Shown: positions 8,018 to 16,284 of the stretch, piece after piece
Position numbering within the stretch: position 1 is the first letter of the stretch
Layout: the number at the start of each line of letters is the position of its first letter
From: an uncultured Lentibacter sp.
GTDB taxonomy: Bacteria > Pseudomonadota > Alphaproteobacteria > Rhodobacterales > Rhodobacteraceae
Direction of reading: 5' to 3'
Assembly: GCA_947497495.1 (NCBI GenBank)
Contig: CANMGT010000003.1
Span: 248,001-312,000 of the forward strand
DNA: 64,000 nt
Notes under the pieces: generated by a model
The model's database searches: none
What the model was told of the DNA's origin: nothing
What the model saw: only the letters and a program-made list of their open reading frames with translations
Made by a program: the position numbers and the translations under genes

Positions 8018-8042
8018 CCTTGTTAGTTACCATGTTAACTAA
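8018..8042. promoter_or_regulatory. Candidate MarR-type operator upstream of the decarboxylase
   Basis: TTAGTTA at 8023-8029 and TAACTAA at 8036-8042 form a perfect 7-bp inverted repeat with a six-base spacer. It lies just upstream of the AAGGGGAG ribosome binding site of the minus-strand decarboxylase gene. The word CCTTGTTAGTTAC at 8018-8030 recurs exactly, on the other strand, in the hmgA-marR gap at 17739-17751. That makes a shared regulator plausible, with the MarR protein at 17766 the obvious candidate. Confidence 0.55.
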
Positions 8043-8140
8043 AATACTTTTCGCCGCAAGCAAATTCATACTGTTTTCGTCTTGAATGGCGAGCCCAAAG
8101 CTTTACCTAACAAAAAAACTAAGCTTAGGGAGAGACGCGC

Positions 8141-9331
8141 GTGGCGAAACCGATTATGGGACTATCGGCCGAGATTTTTGCAGGGTTGTTGCTGGCGGGT
8201 GCAGCTTTGTTGGGGGTTCTGTTCGAGAACATCGACGCTCTGACGCCGCTCTATGACAGCTTGCTCGGCACCAAGGCGACAGTCGCGATCGGCGACGGCA
8301 AGATCTCAAAACCGCTCCTGCTGTGGATCAACGACGGCTTGATGGCGATCTTCTTTTTCCTCGTCGCCCTTGAGATCAAACATGAAGTGAAGGCAGGATC
8401 GCTGACCTCGTGGCAGAAGGCCGCGTTGCCTGTTTACGGCGCCATTGGCGGCATCGTCGTGCCTGCGCTGGTGTTTCTTGGCATCGTCGGCTTTGAAAGC
8501 GCCGAAGCACAGGGGTGGGCCATTCCCGCGGCAACAGACATTGCCTTTGCGCTCGGCGTGCTGAGCCTGTTCGGCAACCGTGTGCCGCCGATCCTGAAAA
8601 CGTTCTTGCTGACATTGGCTGTTGTTGACGACCTTGCAGCAATTGTCATCATCGCCCTGTTTTATACGTCAAACCTGTCACTTTACGCGCTCGGCATTGC
8701 GGCCATGTGCTTGGTGGCCTTGCTGACGCTCAACCTGCGCGGATTGCGTTCCGGCATCGCTTACATCATCGTCGGGCTTATCTTGTGGACGGCTGTTTTG
8801 AAGTCCGGCGTGCATGCCACGCTAGCCGGTGTCGCGCTCGGCTTTGCCATTCCCTACGCGCCTGACAGGTCTGGCCGCAGCCTCGCCAAAGACTGGGAAC
8901 ACGCGCTGCACCCTTGGGTCTCCTACATGATCTTACCGATCTTTGCTTTCGCCAACGCGGGTGTGCCGCTCAAAGGCCTCAGCCTTGAGATGTTGCTTAA
9001 CCCGCTCAGCCTTGGCGTGGCCGCGGGCTTGTTTGTGGGCAAGCAAATCGGCGTATTCGGGGCTGCCTTTGCCGCTGTTAAGCTCGGCCTCGCCGTGCGG
9101 CCAGACGTGCTGACATGGCGCAAGCTTTACGGTGCGGCCTGCCTTGCGGGGATCGGCTTTACAATGTCTCTGTTCATCGGCTCGCTAGCCTTTGAGGACA
9201 TCGAAAGCCAGAACGCCGTGCGCCTTGGCGTGATCGTCGGCTCGCTGATGTCGGGCCTGCTCGGCGCACTCGTTCTCAGCTTCAGCCGCGATCTGAAGCC
9301 AGGTCAGGCGCGCATAACGCCCGGCGTTTAA
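8141..9331 (+). CDS. nhaA: Na+/H+ antiporter NhaA
   Basis: The 396-residue protein is a full-length NhaA with about 12 membrane spans. It has the EIKHEVKAGSL segment near residue 80, the PAATDIAFALGVLSLFG segment near 135, and VVDDLAAIVIIALFY near 168, whose adjacent aspartates bind Na+ and protons. It exchanges internal Na+ or Li+ for external protons, which suits a marine cell. Translation starts at a GTG preceded by AGGGAGAG. The gene stands alone on the plus strand and ends at a hairpin shared with the convergent Kef-type gene. A CTAAGCTTAG palindrome lies just before the ribosome binding site. Confidence 0.96.
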   Translation: MAKPIMGLSAEIFAGLLLAGAALLGVLFENIDALTPLYDSLLGTKATVAIGDGKISKPLLLWINDGLMAIFFFLVALEIKHEVKAGSLTSWQKAALPVYGAIGGIVVPALVFLGIVGFESAEAQGWAIPAATDIAFALGVLSLFGNRVPPILKTFLLTLAVVDDLAAIVIIALFYTSNLSLYALGIAAMCLVALLTLNLRGLRSGIAYIIVGLILWTAVLKSGVHATLAGVALGFAIPYAPDRSGRSLAKDWEHALHPWVSYMILPIFAFANAGVPLKGLSLEMLLNPLSLGVAAGLFVGKQIGVFGAAFAAVKLGLAVRPDVLTWRKLYGAACLAGIGFTMSLFIGSLAFEDIESQNAVRLGVIVGSLMSGLLGALVLSFSRDLKPGQARITPGV

Positions 9332-9337
9332 GCCTTG

Positions 9338-9366
9338 CTGCGCTGAAGGCCTGTCTTTCAGCGCAG
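9338..9366. terminator. Hairpin between convergent nhaA and Kef-type genes
   Basis: CTGCGCTGAA at 9338-9347 pairs perfectly with TTCAGCGCAG at 9357-9366 across a nine-base loop. It lies seven bases past the nhaA stop and 21 bases past the end of the convergent gene, so it could serve both. T tracts are weak on either strand. Confidence 0.6.
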
Positions 9367-9387
9367 TCTCAGCTTTCGGCCACTGGC

Positions 9388-11253
9388 TTAGGTGTCGTCC
9401 GCCATGATCGCGGCCATTTTCTGAGACAGCTCGTCTTGCCAGATGGTCAGCCCTTTCGTGACATTCTCCATGAACTCGGGGTTTTGCGTCGGGGGCACCC
9501 CGAGCTTATAGGTTGGCGCCACTTCCAGCATGATGCGCCTGTCAGACGCGTCGAAGGCCTCCACAAGCGCCGTCGCTTTTTCGCGGCTCAGCCCGAGCGC
9601 TTCAAACACCGAGCGGCTCATGCGCAGGGTGCTGTCATAGGTCTCGCGGATGATGTCGTGAGCGCCATGTGCGTAGAGATCATAGACATGGTTGCGGTCC
9701 ATCGCGCGGGCAACAATGTGCACATGCGGGTGGTTTTTGCTGACATACTGCGCGATCTCCGAGATCTTCTCTTTGTCATCAATCGCGATGATCAGGATGC
9801 CGGCCTCGTCGATGCCGGCCGCGTGCAGCATGTCAGGCCGCGAGGCGTCGCCGTAGTAGTGCTTTGTGCCAAACTGCGCCAGCATATCAAGCTGGGCAGA
9901 GCTAAAGTCGATCACCGTGGTGTCATAGCCTGCAGGGCGTAGCATGCGCGATACAAGTGCGCCCACACGGCCGGCCCCCGCGATGATGATCTTGCGGTTC
10001 TCCTCGATCGTATCAGCTTCGCGATCCCGCCCAACGGAATAACGCGGCGCGATGAGCTTGTCATAGACGATAAACAAGAGCGGCGTCAGAAGCATCGACA
10101 GCGCCACCACCAGCAAGAGTTGGTCGGCAATCGCTTTGGGAATTACAGCGTTGGCGACTGTAAAGCTGAGCAGCACAAAGCCAAACTCGCCCGCCTGCGC
10201 AAGGCCGAGGCCAAACAGCCACTTATCGGCGCCCTCAAGTTTGAAGATACGCGCCAGAACCAGCAGCACAGCAGCCTTGAGCGCGATGAGCCCAAGCGTG
10301 AGGCCAACAATCATGCCGAGGTTCTCAGCCAGCAAGGCAAAGTTGATGCTTGCGCCGACTGTCATGAAGAACAGCCCGAGCAGAAGGCCCTTGAACGGGT
10401 CAATGTCGCTTTCTAGTTCGTGTCGGTATTCGGAATTGGCCAGAACAACCCCCGCAAGGAAGGTGCCAAGCGCCGGAGAGAGGCCCACAAGCGTCATCAA
10501 GAGCGCAATGCCGATGACGATCATCAGCGCCGCAGCCACGAAGAGTTCGCGCAGGTTCGCCGCCGAGATAAAGCGAAACAGCGGCGAGGTGAGCAGCGAG
10601 CCCGCAACCAGCACAAAGCCGACAGCGCCAAGCGTGACAAGAGCGGTTTGCCAGCCCGACAGCCCCGCAACAAGCGACAGCTCGGGGCCGTGGCCGCCTG
10701 CTGCGTGGTCGGCGGTGTGGCTCAGAGCGTCTTGCAACTCGGGCAGCGCCAGCAGCGGGATCAGCGCCAACATCGGGATCACGGCGATGTCCTGGGTGAG
10801 CAGCACAGCGAAAGACGACTGCCCGCCATCGGACTTCATCAGCCCCTTTTCGCTTAAGGTTTGCAGCACGATGGCCGTTGACGAGAGCGCCAGCACAAGC
10901 CCGATGGCAAGAGCAACGCTCCAAGGCTGGCCAAAGGCAAGGGCAACGCCCATGACGGCAAGCGTCGTCAGCGCAACTTGGCCGCCGCCAAGCCCCAGCA
11001 GACGGTGGCGCATGGCCCAGAGCATCTTTGGTTCAAGTTCAAGGCCGACGATAAACAACATCATCACCACGCCGAACTCTGCGAAGTGTTGGAGCGAGAC
11101 AACATCAACATGCAGCCATGTGAGCAGCGGGCTAATGGCGATCCCGGCGATGAGATAGCCAAGCACCGAGCCAAGGCCGAGCCGCGAGGCGATCGGCACG
11201 GCGATAACGCCAGCCACGAGGAAGATCGTTGCGAGGAGCAGAAATCCGGTCAT
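9388..11253 (-). CDS. Kef-type K+/H+ antiporter (CPA2) with RCK domain
   Basis: This 621-residue protein has an N-terminal CPA2 membrane domain of about 12 helices (residues 1-390), including GVVMMLFIVGLELEP and the LTQDIAVIPMLALIPLL region with the conserved Q-D pair. A cytoplasmic RCK/TrkA-N domain follows, with the nucleotide-binding glycine motif IIIAGAGRVGALVSRML near residue 420 and GDASRPDMLHAAGI. Such proteins release K+ in exchange for protons under control of NAD(H) or glutathione adducts. No KefF/KefG-type ancillary subunit gene is adjacent. It is monocistronic on the minus strand and converges on nhaA. Confidence 0.93.
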   Translation of the reverse strand: MTGFLLLATIFLVAGVIAVPIASRLGLGSVLGYLIAGIAISPLLTWLHVDVVSLQHFAEFGVVMMLFIVGLELEPKMLWAMRHRLLGLGGGQVALTTLAVMGVALAFGQPWSVALAIGLVLALSSTAIVLQTLSEKGLMKSDGGQSSFAVLLTQDIAVIPMLALIPLLALPELQDALSHTADHAAGGHGPELSLVAGLSGWQTALVTLGAVGFVLVAGSLLTSPLFRFISAANLRELFVAAALMIVIGIALLMTLVGLSPALGTFLAGVVLANSEYRHELESDIDPFKGLLLGLFFMTVGASINFALLAENLGMIVGLTLGLIALKAAVLLVLARIFKLEGADKWLFGLGLAQAGEFGFVLLSFTVANAVIPKAIADQLLLVVALSMLLTPLLFIVYDKLIAPRYSVGRDREADTIEENRKIIIAGAGRVGALVSRMLRPAGYDTTVIDFSSAQLDMLAQFGTKHYYGDASRPDMLHAAGIDEAGILIIAIDDKEKISEIAQYVSKNHPHVHIVARAMDRNHVYDLYAHGAHDIIRETYDSTLRMSRSVFEALGLSREKATALVEAFDASDRRIMLEVAPTYKLGVPPTQNPEFMENVTKGLTIWQDELSQKMAAIMADDT

Positions 11254-11394
11254 GTGAACCCTGTTTTTGTTGTGACATTGCCGCCGTTATTGAAAACGGT
11301 GTTTGGAAACTGTGCGCGTCCAAACACTCTAGGCGCTCACCCGTGTGATGCAACTTGCCATTTGCACCAGCCTTCAACGCCACAGGCCTTTAAT

Positions 11395-11464
11395 GCCACG
11401 GGGGCGGCCGCGTCAGCGGCCGCCCCCGTGGCGGTTGGCACCTTGGCGAAGCCAAGGCGCAACC
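11395..11464 (-). terminator. Two consecutive strong hairpins after the hydroxylase/DUF2783 operon
   Basis: GCCACGGGGGCGGCCGC at 11395-11411 and its perfect complement at 11416-11432 form a 17-bp stem closed by four bases. Immediately beside it, GGTTG plus CCTTGGC (11433-11447) pair with GCCAAGG plus CAACC (11451-11464) around a three-base loop. Both lie within 80 bp downstream of the minus-strand DUF2783 stop. They would block transcription into the Kef-type gene. The T-run is poor, so a protein-bound or RNA-stabilising role is also possible. Confidence 0.65.
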
Positions 11465-11474
11465 CATTCAAGCT

Positions 11475-11669
11475 TCAGGCTTTGCGTTTGGCAGCGTTGA
11501 TCGCCGCGCTCAGAATGTCGCGATCGCCGATATGGTTGGCCAAGATCAGAAGAAGGCGCGCGTTGTAGGCGTCGCTGTCTGCTTTGCTCAACCCGTCATG
11601 CGCATTGATCAGCTCTTCGTAGAAATCATCGCCACCAGCGATGTTCGGGGTCAGGATAAGCTCTGCCAT
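11475..11669 (-). CDS. DUF2783 small protein
   Basis: This 64-residue acidic protein starts MAELILTPNIAGGDDFYEEL and contains NAHDGLSKADSDAYNARLLLILANHIGD, the hallmark of the DUF2783 family. The family has no known activity. In alphaproteobacteria its members tend to sit next to FAD-dependent aromatic hydroxylases, as here, where the start follows the hydroxylase stop by four bases. An accessory or stabilising subunit role is an inference. There is no signal peptide, membrane segment or cysteine motif. It is the last gene before the tandem hairpins. Confidence 0.85.
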   Translation of the reverse strand: MAELILTPNIAGGDDFYEELINAHDGLSKADSDAYNARLLLILANHIGDRDILSAAINAAKRKA

Positions 11670-11673
11670 CGGG

Positions 11674-13299
11674 TTACTCCTTGCCTGTCGCGCGCTTGAG
11701 AGCTGCACGGAAGAGGTTTTCGTCATAAGCTTCGCGGCGTGCTGCTACGTGCTGGTCGGGGCGGATAAGGTAGACGGCTGATTTGGCCTCGCCCAGATAG
11801 CGCGCGGCGAGTGCGCCTGTTTTGTCGTCACTTGAGTTCAACGAGAGGACATTTGCGGTGATGCCATCTTCCGTGAGCGCCTCAGGCGCCTCCGCGTTGA
11901 TCGCCAGCAAGGTGAATTGCCCACCAAGTTTTGGCAGCAGGAACCCGTCGGCAAGCGGCGCATCGGGGCAGGGCGCTCCGGGGCGTGTGCGGGCTGGTCC
12001 GCCGATCAGCGCATCCGCCGAGTTCAGCGATGAGCCGTCATAGACGCAAGGCACCGAGAGGCGGCCCGAGTTCACCAAAGGGCGGGCGAACTCGTAGTGC
12101 TCGGAGAGTTCCAGAACCGCGTTGCGCAACAGGTGGCTCATCTCGCTTTTGGGCGTGATGAAGTCGGTCGAGCGCGTCGAGTTGAGGATGTTTTCCTCCG
12201 CCCCGTGCACGCGCTCGCTGTTGTAGCTGTCCAGCAGGCTTTCGGGCGCTTGGCCGTTGATAACCATGCCGAGTTTCCAGCCGAGGTTGTCAACGTCCTG
12301 CATCCCCGAGTTGGCCCCGCGCGCGCCAAACGGCGAGACTTGGTGCGCCGCGTCGCCTGCGAAAAGCACCGGCCCGTGGCGGAAGCTTTCCATGCGTTTG
12401 CACTGGAACGTGTAGATCGACGACCAGACCATCTCGTATTCCACATCATCGCCCAAGAAGGCGTCGAGGCGGCGGCGAATGTTTTCTTCTTTCATCTCTT
12501 CCTTGCGGTCGATGTCCCAGCCGATCTGGAAGTCAACGCGCCAGACGTCGTCGGGCTGTTTGTGCAGCAGCGTCGAGGCGCCCGAGCCATGCGACGGCTC
12601 AAACCAGAACCAGCGTTCTGTCGGGAAGTTGTCGTTCTTCATTTTGATGTCCGCAATCAGGAAACTGTCCTGAAAGACCTTGCCGGTAAAGTCATAGCCC
12701 AGCATCGTGCGCAGCGGCGAAGAGGCCCCGTCCGCGCCGATAAGCCAGTCGGCTTCCAGCGTGTAAGGCCCATCCGGCGTCATCACTTCGATCACGACAT
12801 GGTCGTCTTTGACCACCACGTTATCAACACGGTTTTTGCCGCGGATCTGGATCGGCGCGCCCTGCTTTTGCAGCTCGAAGGCGCGTTCGATCATGAAGCT
12901 TTCAAAGTAGGGCTGCTGCATGTTGATAAAGGCTGGGAACTCGTGGCCCTCTTCGGGCAGCAGGTTAAAGTCAAACACCTGCCCGTCTTTGTGAAAGACT
13001 TTGCCGATGTTCCAGACAACGCCTTTCTCAACCATAGGCTTGGCCGCGCCGTAACGGTCGGCGATCTCGAGGCAGCGCTTGGCAAAGCAGATCGCGCGGC
13101 TGCCCATGCCGACGCCTTCGTGGTCATCGAGCACAACAACGGGAATGCCCTGTTGGCCCAGATCAACCGCCGTGGCGATGCCGATTGGCCCGCCGCCCAT
13201 GACCACAACGGGGTGGCGCACAGGCGTGTCCTTGTCCTGATCCGCGTGCCGCTCGTAAGGGTAGAGGCGGTAGGCGAGGGTATATCTGTCATCAAACAT
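11674..13299 (-). CDS. FAD-dependent aromatic hydroxylase (MhpA/PheA-like flavoprotein monooxygenase)
   Basis: The 541-residue protein belongs to the class A flavin monooxygenases. It has the dinucleotide motif VVVMGGGPIGIATAVDLG near residue 31, the central ADWLIGADGASSPLR near 184 (DG motif), and VLFAGDAAHQVSPFGARG near 315 that contacts FAD ribityl. These enzymes use NAD(P)H and O2 to hydroxylate a phenolic ring. The neighbours include homogentisate dioxygenase and fumarylacetoacetase, so conversion of a hydroxyphenyl acid such as 3-hydroxyphenylacetate to homogentisate is a fitting guess. AGGAGGAG lies before the start. A C-terminal thioredoxin-like domain is present, as in the phenol hydroxylase/MhpA group. 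Confidence 0.9.
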   Translation of the reverse strand: MFDDRYTLAYRLYPYERHADQDKDTPVRHPVVVMGGGPIGIATAVDLGQQGIPVVVLDDHEGVGMGSRAICFAKRCLEIADRYGAAKPMVEKGVVWNIGKVFHKDGQVFDFNLLPEEGHEFPAFINMQQPYFESFMIERAFELQKQGAPIQIRGKNRVDNVVVKDDHVVIEVMTPDGPYTLEADWLIGADGASSPLRTMLGYDFTGKVFQDSFLIADIKMKNDNFPTERWFWFEPSHGSGASTLLHKQPDDVWRVDFQIGWDIDRKEEMKEENIRRRLDAFLGDDVEYEMVWSSIYTFQCKRMESFRHGPVLFAGDAAHQVSPFGARGANSGMQDVDNLGWKLGMVINGQAPESLLDSYNSERVHGAEENILNSTRSTDFITPKSEMSHLLRNAVLELSEHYEFARPLVNSGRLSVPCVYDGSSLNSADALIGGPARTRPGAPCPDAPLADGFLLPKLGGQFTLLAINAEAPEALTEDGITANVLSLNSSDDKTGALAARYLGEAKSAVYLIRPDQHVAARREAYDENLFRAALKRATGKE

Positions 13300-13414
13300 C
13301 TGGTGTTTCTCCTCCTAGATCGTCTTCGTATTGGCCAGCTGAAAGGGCAAAGCCTGACTGCGGGTAGGGCGCAAGCACCCGCCCATTGGGGGCGGTCGGG
13401 CGCTGCCCGAAGCT

Positions 13415-13434
13415 GCCCGGCGTTACCGCCGGGC
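13415..13434 (-). terminator. GC-rich stem-loop between the MBL and hydroxylase genes
   Basis: GCCCGGCG at 13415-13422 pairs with CGCCGGGC at 13427-13434. On the minus strand the loop is GTAA, a stable GNRA-type tetraloop. It sits in the 183-bp gap (13300-13482) between the metallo-beta-lactamase-fold gene and the hydroxylase gene. There is no T tract, so mRNA processing or partial termination is as likely as full termination. The rest of the gap shows no gene. Confidence 0.4.
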
Positions 13435-13482
13435 GGTGTGTCCATTCTATCGACCTGCTCACTCCCGGCAGGCCGGTCTTCT

Positions 13483-14433
13483 TTAGCCCTGCAAGTCGGC
13501 CCACATGGCCAAATCGCGTTCGGCTGTCCAGATGCGGGGCGTGTCGATGCCGCGGGCCTCGTCAAAGGCGCGGGCGACGTTGAAGGGCAAGCAGTGCTCG
13601 TAGATCGCGTAGTCGGCGAACTTGGGGTCACATTCCGCGCGCACCGCGTCCCATGCTTCTTTGAGTGTGCCGCCGCGGGACGCCACTTTGTAGGCCGGCA
13701 TATAGGTGCTGAGCACAAAATCGCGGGTGTTCTCGATCGCGGCTTCGACCATGTCTTTGCCAACCAAAGCATCGCCACGACCCGGCGCGATGGCGTCAAC
13801 GTCAAAGCTGGCGATGTTGTCGAGCGTTTCGCTCCAGTCAGAGAAGTGACCGTCGCCGCAGTAGCAGGCCGAGTGGTATTCAACGATGTCGCCCGTGAAC
13901 ATGACGTTCTCGTCGGGCACATGGATGACAATGTCACCCGCTGTGTGGGCGCGCCCGAGGTGCATGAGGTCAATCCGGCGGTTGCCGAGGTAGACTGTCA
14001 TATCGTCCGAGAACGTTGTTGTCGGGTAGGTCAGGCCGGGGATGCTCTCGTGGCCTTCAAAGAGGCGCGGGAAGCGTTGGAACTCGCTGTCCCAGTCTTC
14101 CTGACCACGTTCAACAACCATGGCGCGGGCGGCGTCGCCCATGATGATCTGATCAGCGCCGTAAGCCGACGCGCCAAGCACGCGCACGGCGTGGTAATGC
14201 GTGAGCACAACGTGGCTGATCGGCTTGTCTGTCACCGAGCGCACGCAGTCGATGACTTTGTTGGCAAGACGCGGCGTGGCCTGTGCCTCGACGATCATCA
14301 CGCTCTCGTCGCCGATGATCACGCCTGAGTTCGGGTCGCCCTCGGCTGTGAAGGCATAGATATCTTTGCCAACTTCGTCGAAGGTGATCTTCTTTTCGCT
14401 CATGTCACCTTGGGATGCGAATGCTTTTGCCAT
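13483..14433 (-). CDS. Metallo-beta-lactamase-fold hydrolase with altered metal site
   Basis: A 316-residue cytoplasmic MBL-fold protein. The usual HxHxDH motif reads LTHYHAVRVLGA: both leading histidines remain, but Asp is Val and the third His is Arg. Downstream ligands HLGRAHTAGD and MFTGDIVE remain, while the C-terminal PGHG equivalent is APGRGDAL. At most one metal site looks intact. The surrounding genes are aromatic-catabolic, so a thioester or lactone hydrolase role is possible. The start MAKAF has an AAGGATT site; a second Met ten codons on is an alternative. It starts four bases after the DUF2059 gene ends, so they are probably co-transcribed. Confidence 0.85.
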   Translation of the reverse strand: MAKAFASQGDMSEKKITFDEVGKDIYAFTAEGDPNSGVIIGDESVMIVEAQATPRLANKVIDCVRSVTDKPISHVVLTHYHAVRVLGASAYGADQIIMGDAARAMVVERGQEDWDSEFQRFPRLFEGHESIPGLTYPTTTFSDDMTVYLGNRRIDLMHLGRAHTAGDIVIHVPDENVMFTGDIVEYHSACYCGDGHFSDWSETLDNIASFDVDAIAPGRGDALVGKDMVEAAIENTRDFVLSTYMPAYKVASRGGTLKEAWDAVRAECDPKFADYAIYEHCLPFNVARAFDEARGIDTPRIWTAERDLAMWADLQG

Positions 14434-14437
14434 GGGA

Positions 14438-14911
14438 TTAATCCTTCAGAATTTTGATGATCGCAGGTGCAACGGCTTGTTGCATTTGCTGCATTTGTGG
14501 GGCGAGCTGCCGGAGCGCGCGGTTTGAAAACGTTACTGACTTAGACAGGATGGCCGAGCCTTCCGGCGTTGAGTAGAAGGCGAGCATGGCCTTAAGCTCG
14601 GCCTTGGTGAAAACGCGTGCGGCGTCTTTGATCATGATCTTGTTGAACGCAGGCAGAAGCTGCATCATCGCTTGGGACATGACATTGCCCATGCGACGTT
14701 TCTTGGAGTTTGAAATCTTGGCATTCGGCGGAATGCTGGCTTTCATTTGCTCATACATGGTTTCAGGAGAAAACATTTCGACCATCATCTTTTGCACACC
14801 GGGAAGCTGCACATACTGGCGCGCAAGCTCGAGGCGGCTTTGGGCTTGGGCTGTGCCTGCAAATGCCACAAGAGCAAGGGCGAAGGCGAGAGATGTGAGC
14901 AGTCTTTGCAT
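14438..14911 (-). CDS. DUF2059 secreted protein
   Basis: The 157-residue protein has a clear signal peptide (MQRLLTSLAFALALVAFAG, cleavage likely after TAQA near residue 23). The mature part is mostly helical: MFSPETMYEQMKA, then FTKAELKAMLAFYSTPEGSAILSK, the signature of DUF2059, and an alanine/glutamine-rich tail. The family is periplasmic with no assigned activity. It lies between the fumarylacetoacetase and MBL genes on the same strand, although its link to aromatic catabolism is unexplained. The 79-bp gap upstream may carry its own promoter. Confidence 0.85.
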   Translation of the reverse strand: MQRLLTSLAFALALVAFAGTAQAQSRLELARQYVQLPGVQKMMVEMFSPETMYEQMKASIPPNAKISNSKKRRMGNVMSQAMMQLLPAFNKIMIKDAARVFTKAELKAMLAFYSTPEGSAILSKSVTFSNRALRQLAPQMQQMQQAVAPAIIKILKD

Positions 14912-14990
14912 TTAGGTGCGTCCTTTCGGGCAGTGCGCCTTTGGCATCGGTTGGAGCCACTGGCGGGGATGCTTTTAAAGAGAAGAGGGC

Positions 14991-16253
14991 CTAGCTTGTG
15001 AATGGATCGTCAAGGGCGGGCAGGATTTTTCCGACGCAGTCGCCAAAGCCGATGGTGAAGCCGTCGCCGCGTGCATTGCCGCGCAGTGTCATGGTGTCAC
15101 CGTCTTCAAGCCAGCTGCGCTGTTCGCCGCTGTTGAGCGTGAAAGGCTCTTTTCCGGCCCAGCCCATTTCCATGAGCGAGCCATATTCTGTTTTGGTTGG
15201 CCCCGAGATGGTGCCTGATCCGAGCAAGTCGCCCGGTGTCATGCCGCAACCGCCGACGGCGTGGTGTGTGAGTTGCTGGGCTGCCGAGTAATACATGCGG
15301 CTGTAGTTTGTCTTGGTGAGCTCGGTGACGGTGTCGCTGCCTTCGGGCTGCATGAGCACTTCAAGCTCGATGTCATAGAGGCCGGGCTTTGTCTCTGCGA
15401 GGTAGGGCAGCAGCTCTTTGTCGCGGGGCGGCACCGATGTGCGAAACGGCTCAAGCGCCTCTTTGGTGACAATCCACGGGCTGACCGACGTGCCGAAAGC
15501 TTTGCCCTGAAAAGGGCCGAGCGGCTGGTATTCCCAGCCCTGAATGTCGCGGGCTGACCAGTCGTTCAGGAGCACATAGCCAAAGATCATTTCGTCGGCT
15601 TTTGTGGTGCTGATCGGGGCGCCAATGTCGCAGCCAGTGCCAACGATCGCACCCATCTCAAGCTCGATATCAAGGCGCTTGCATGGCCCGAAACTTGGCA
15701 TTGCGGCATCGGGGGCTTTCATCTGGCCAAGCGGGCGGCGGATGGGCGTGCCGGAGACAACCACGGAGGAGGCGCGGCCGTTGTAGCCGATGGGAATGTG
15801 CAGCCAGTTGGCGGGCAGCTCGGGGCCGCCACGCAGGATGGCGCCCATGTTTTCAGCGTGCTGGCGGCCTGCGTAAAAGTCGGTGTACTCGGAGACGAGG
15901 AAGGGCATGTAAAGCTCGGCACCTGCCTGAGGGTAGAGCAGGGATTGGGCCGCAGCTTGATCGGGCGAGCCTTCTGCGAGGATAGCTGTGATGCGCGCGC
16001 GCAGGGCGGCCCAGAGCGCGGGGCCTTCTTCCATCACCTCGTTCCAGAACGGCACGTCAAACAGTGCGCCGACATCCATGTCGACGAGGCCAGCCGCCTC
16101 GGCTTGCGCCATGTCAAAGATCATGTCGCCGATCGCGACGCCACAGCGCGGGTCTTCCTCGCCAACGGAGAAAACGCCGTAGGGCAGGTTGTTGAGCGGG
16201 AAGGGGCTTTCGGCAGAATTGGCCGAAGCGACCCAGGATTTTTGCAACGTCAT
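14991..16253 (-). CDS. fahA: Fumarylacetoacetase
   Basis: This 420-residue enzyme hydrolyses fumarylacetoacetate to fumarate and acetoacetate, the last step of tyrosine/homogentisate breakdown. It has the two-domain architecture of FAH. An N-terminal SH3-like part includes SPFPLNNLPYGVFS. The catalytic part has PVLVSEYTDFYAGRQHA-type residues (here FLVSEYTDFYAGRQHAENM) near 120 and the metal-binding LDIELEMGAIVG near 200, followed by YVLLNDWSARDIQGWEYQPL and GSGTISGPT near 345. I start at MTLQKSW (16253) rather than an upstream ATG. The gene follows hmgA by 77 bp, a gap that contains a double palindrome. No maleylacetoacetate isomerase gene is visible in the window. Confidence 0.96.
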   Translation of the reverse strand: MTLQKSWVASANSAESPFPLNNLPYGVFSVGEEDPRCGVAIGDMIFDMAQAEAAGLVDMDVGALFDVPFWNEVMEEGPALWAALRARITAILAEGSPDQAAAQSLLYPQAGAELYMPFLVSEYTDFYAGRQHAENMGAILRGGPELPANWLHIPIGYNGRASSVVVSGTPIRRPLGQMKAPDAAMPSFGPCKRLDIELEMGAIVGTGCDIGAPISTTKADEMIFGYVLLNDWSARDIQGWEYQPLGPFQGKAFGTSVSPWIVTKEALEPFRTSVPPRDKELLPYLAETKPGLYDIELEVLMQPEGSDTVTELTKTNYSRMYYSAAQQLTHHAVGGCGMTPGDLLGSGTISGPTKTEYGSLMEMGWAGKEPFTLNSGEQRSWLEDGDTMTLRGNARGDGFTIGFGDCVGKILPALDDPFTS

Positions 16254-16284
16254 GTGTTTGTCTTTCGTCGTTAGATTGGGGCGC

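Noticed and set aside
11674..13299. Salicylate or 2,4-dichlorophenol hydroxylase
   Set aside because: The fold is right, but no catechol cleavage genes are near. The homogentisate neighbours make a hydroxyphenyl acid more likely, so I kept the broad family name.
12097..14328. A 743-codon plus-strand open frame
   Set aside because: It lies antisense to the FAD hydroxylase and MBL-fold genes. The protein reads as a His/Val/Arg-rich shadow of high-GC coding DNA with no recognisable domain, while the minus-strand genes have clear motifs.
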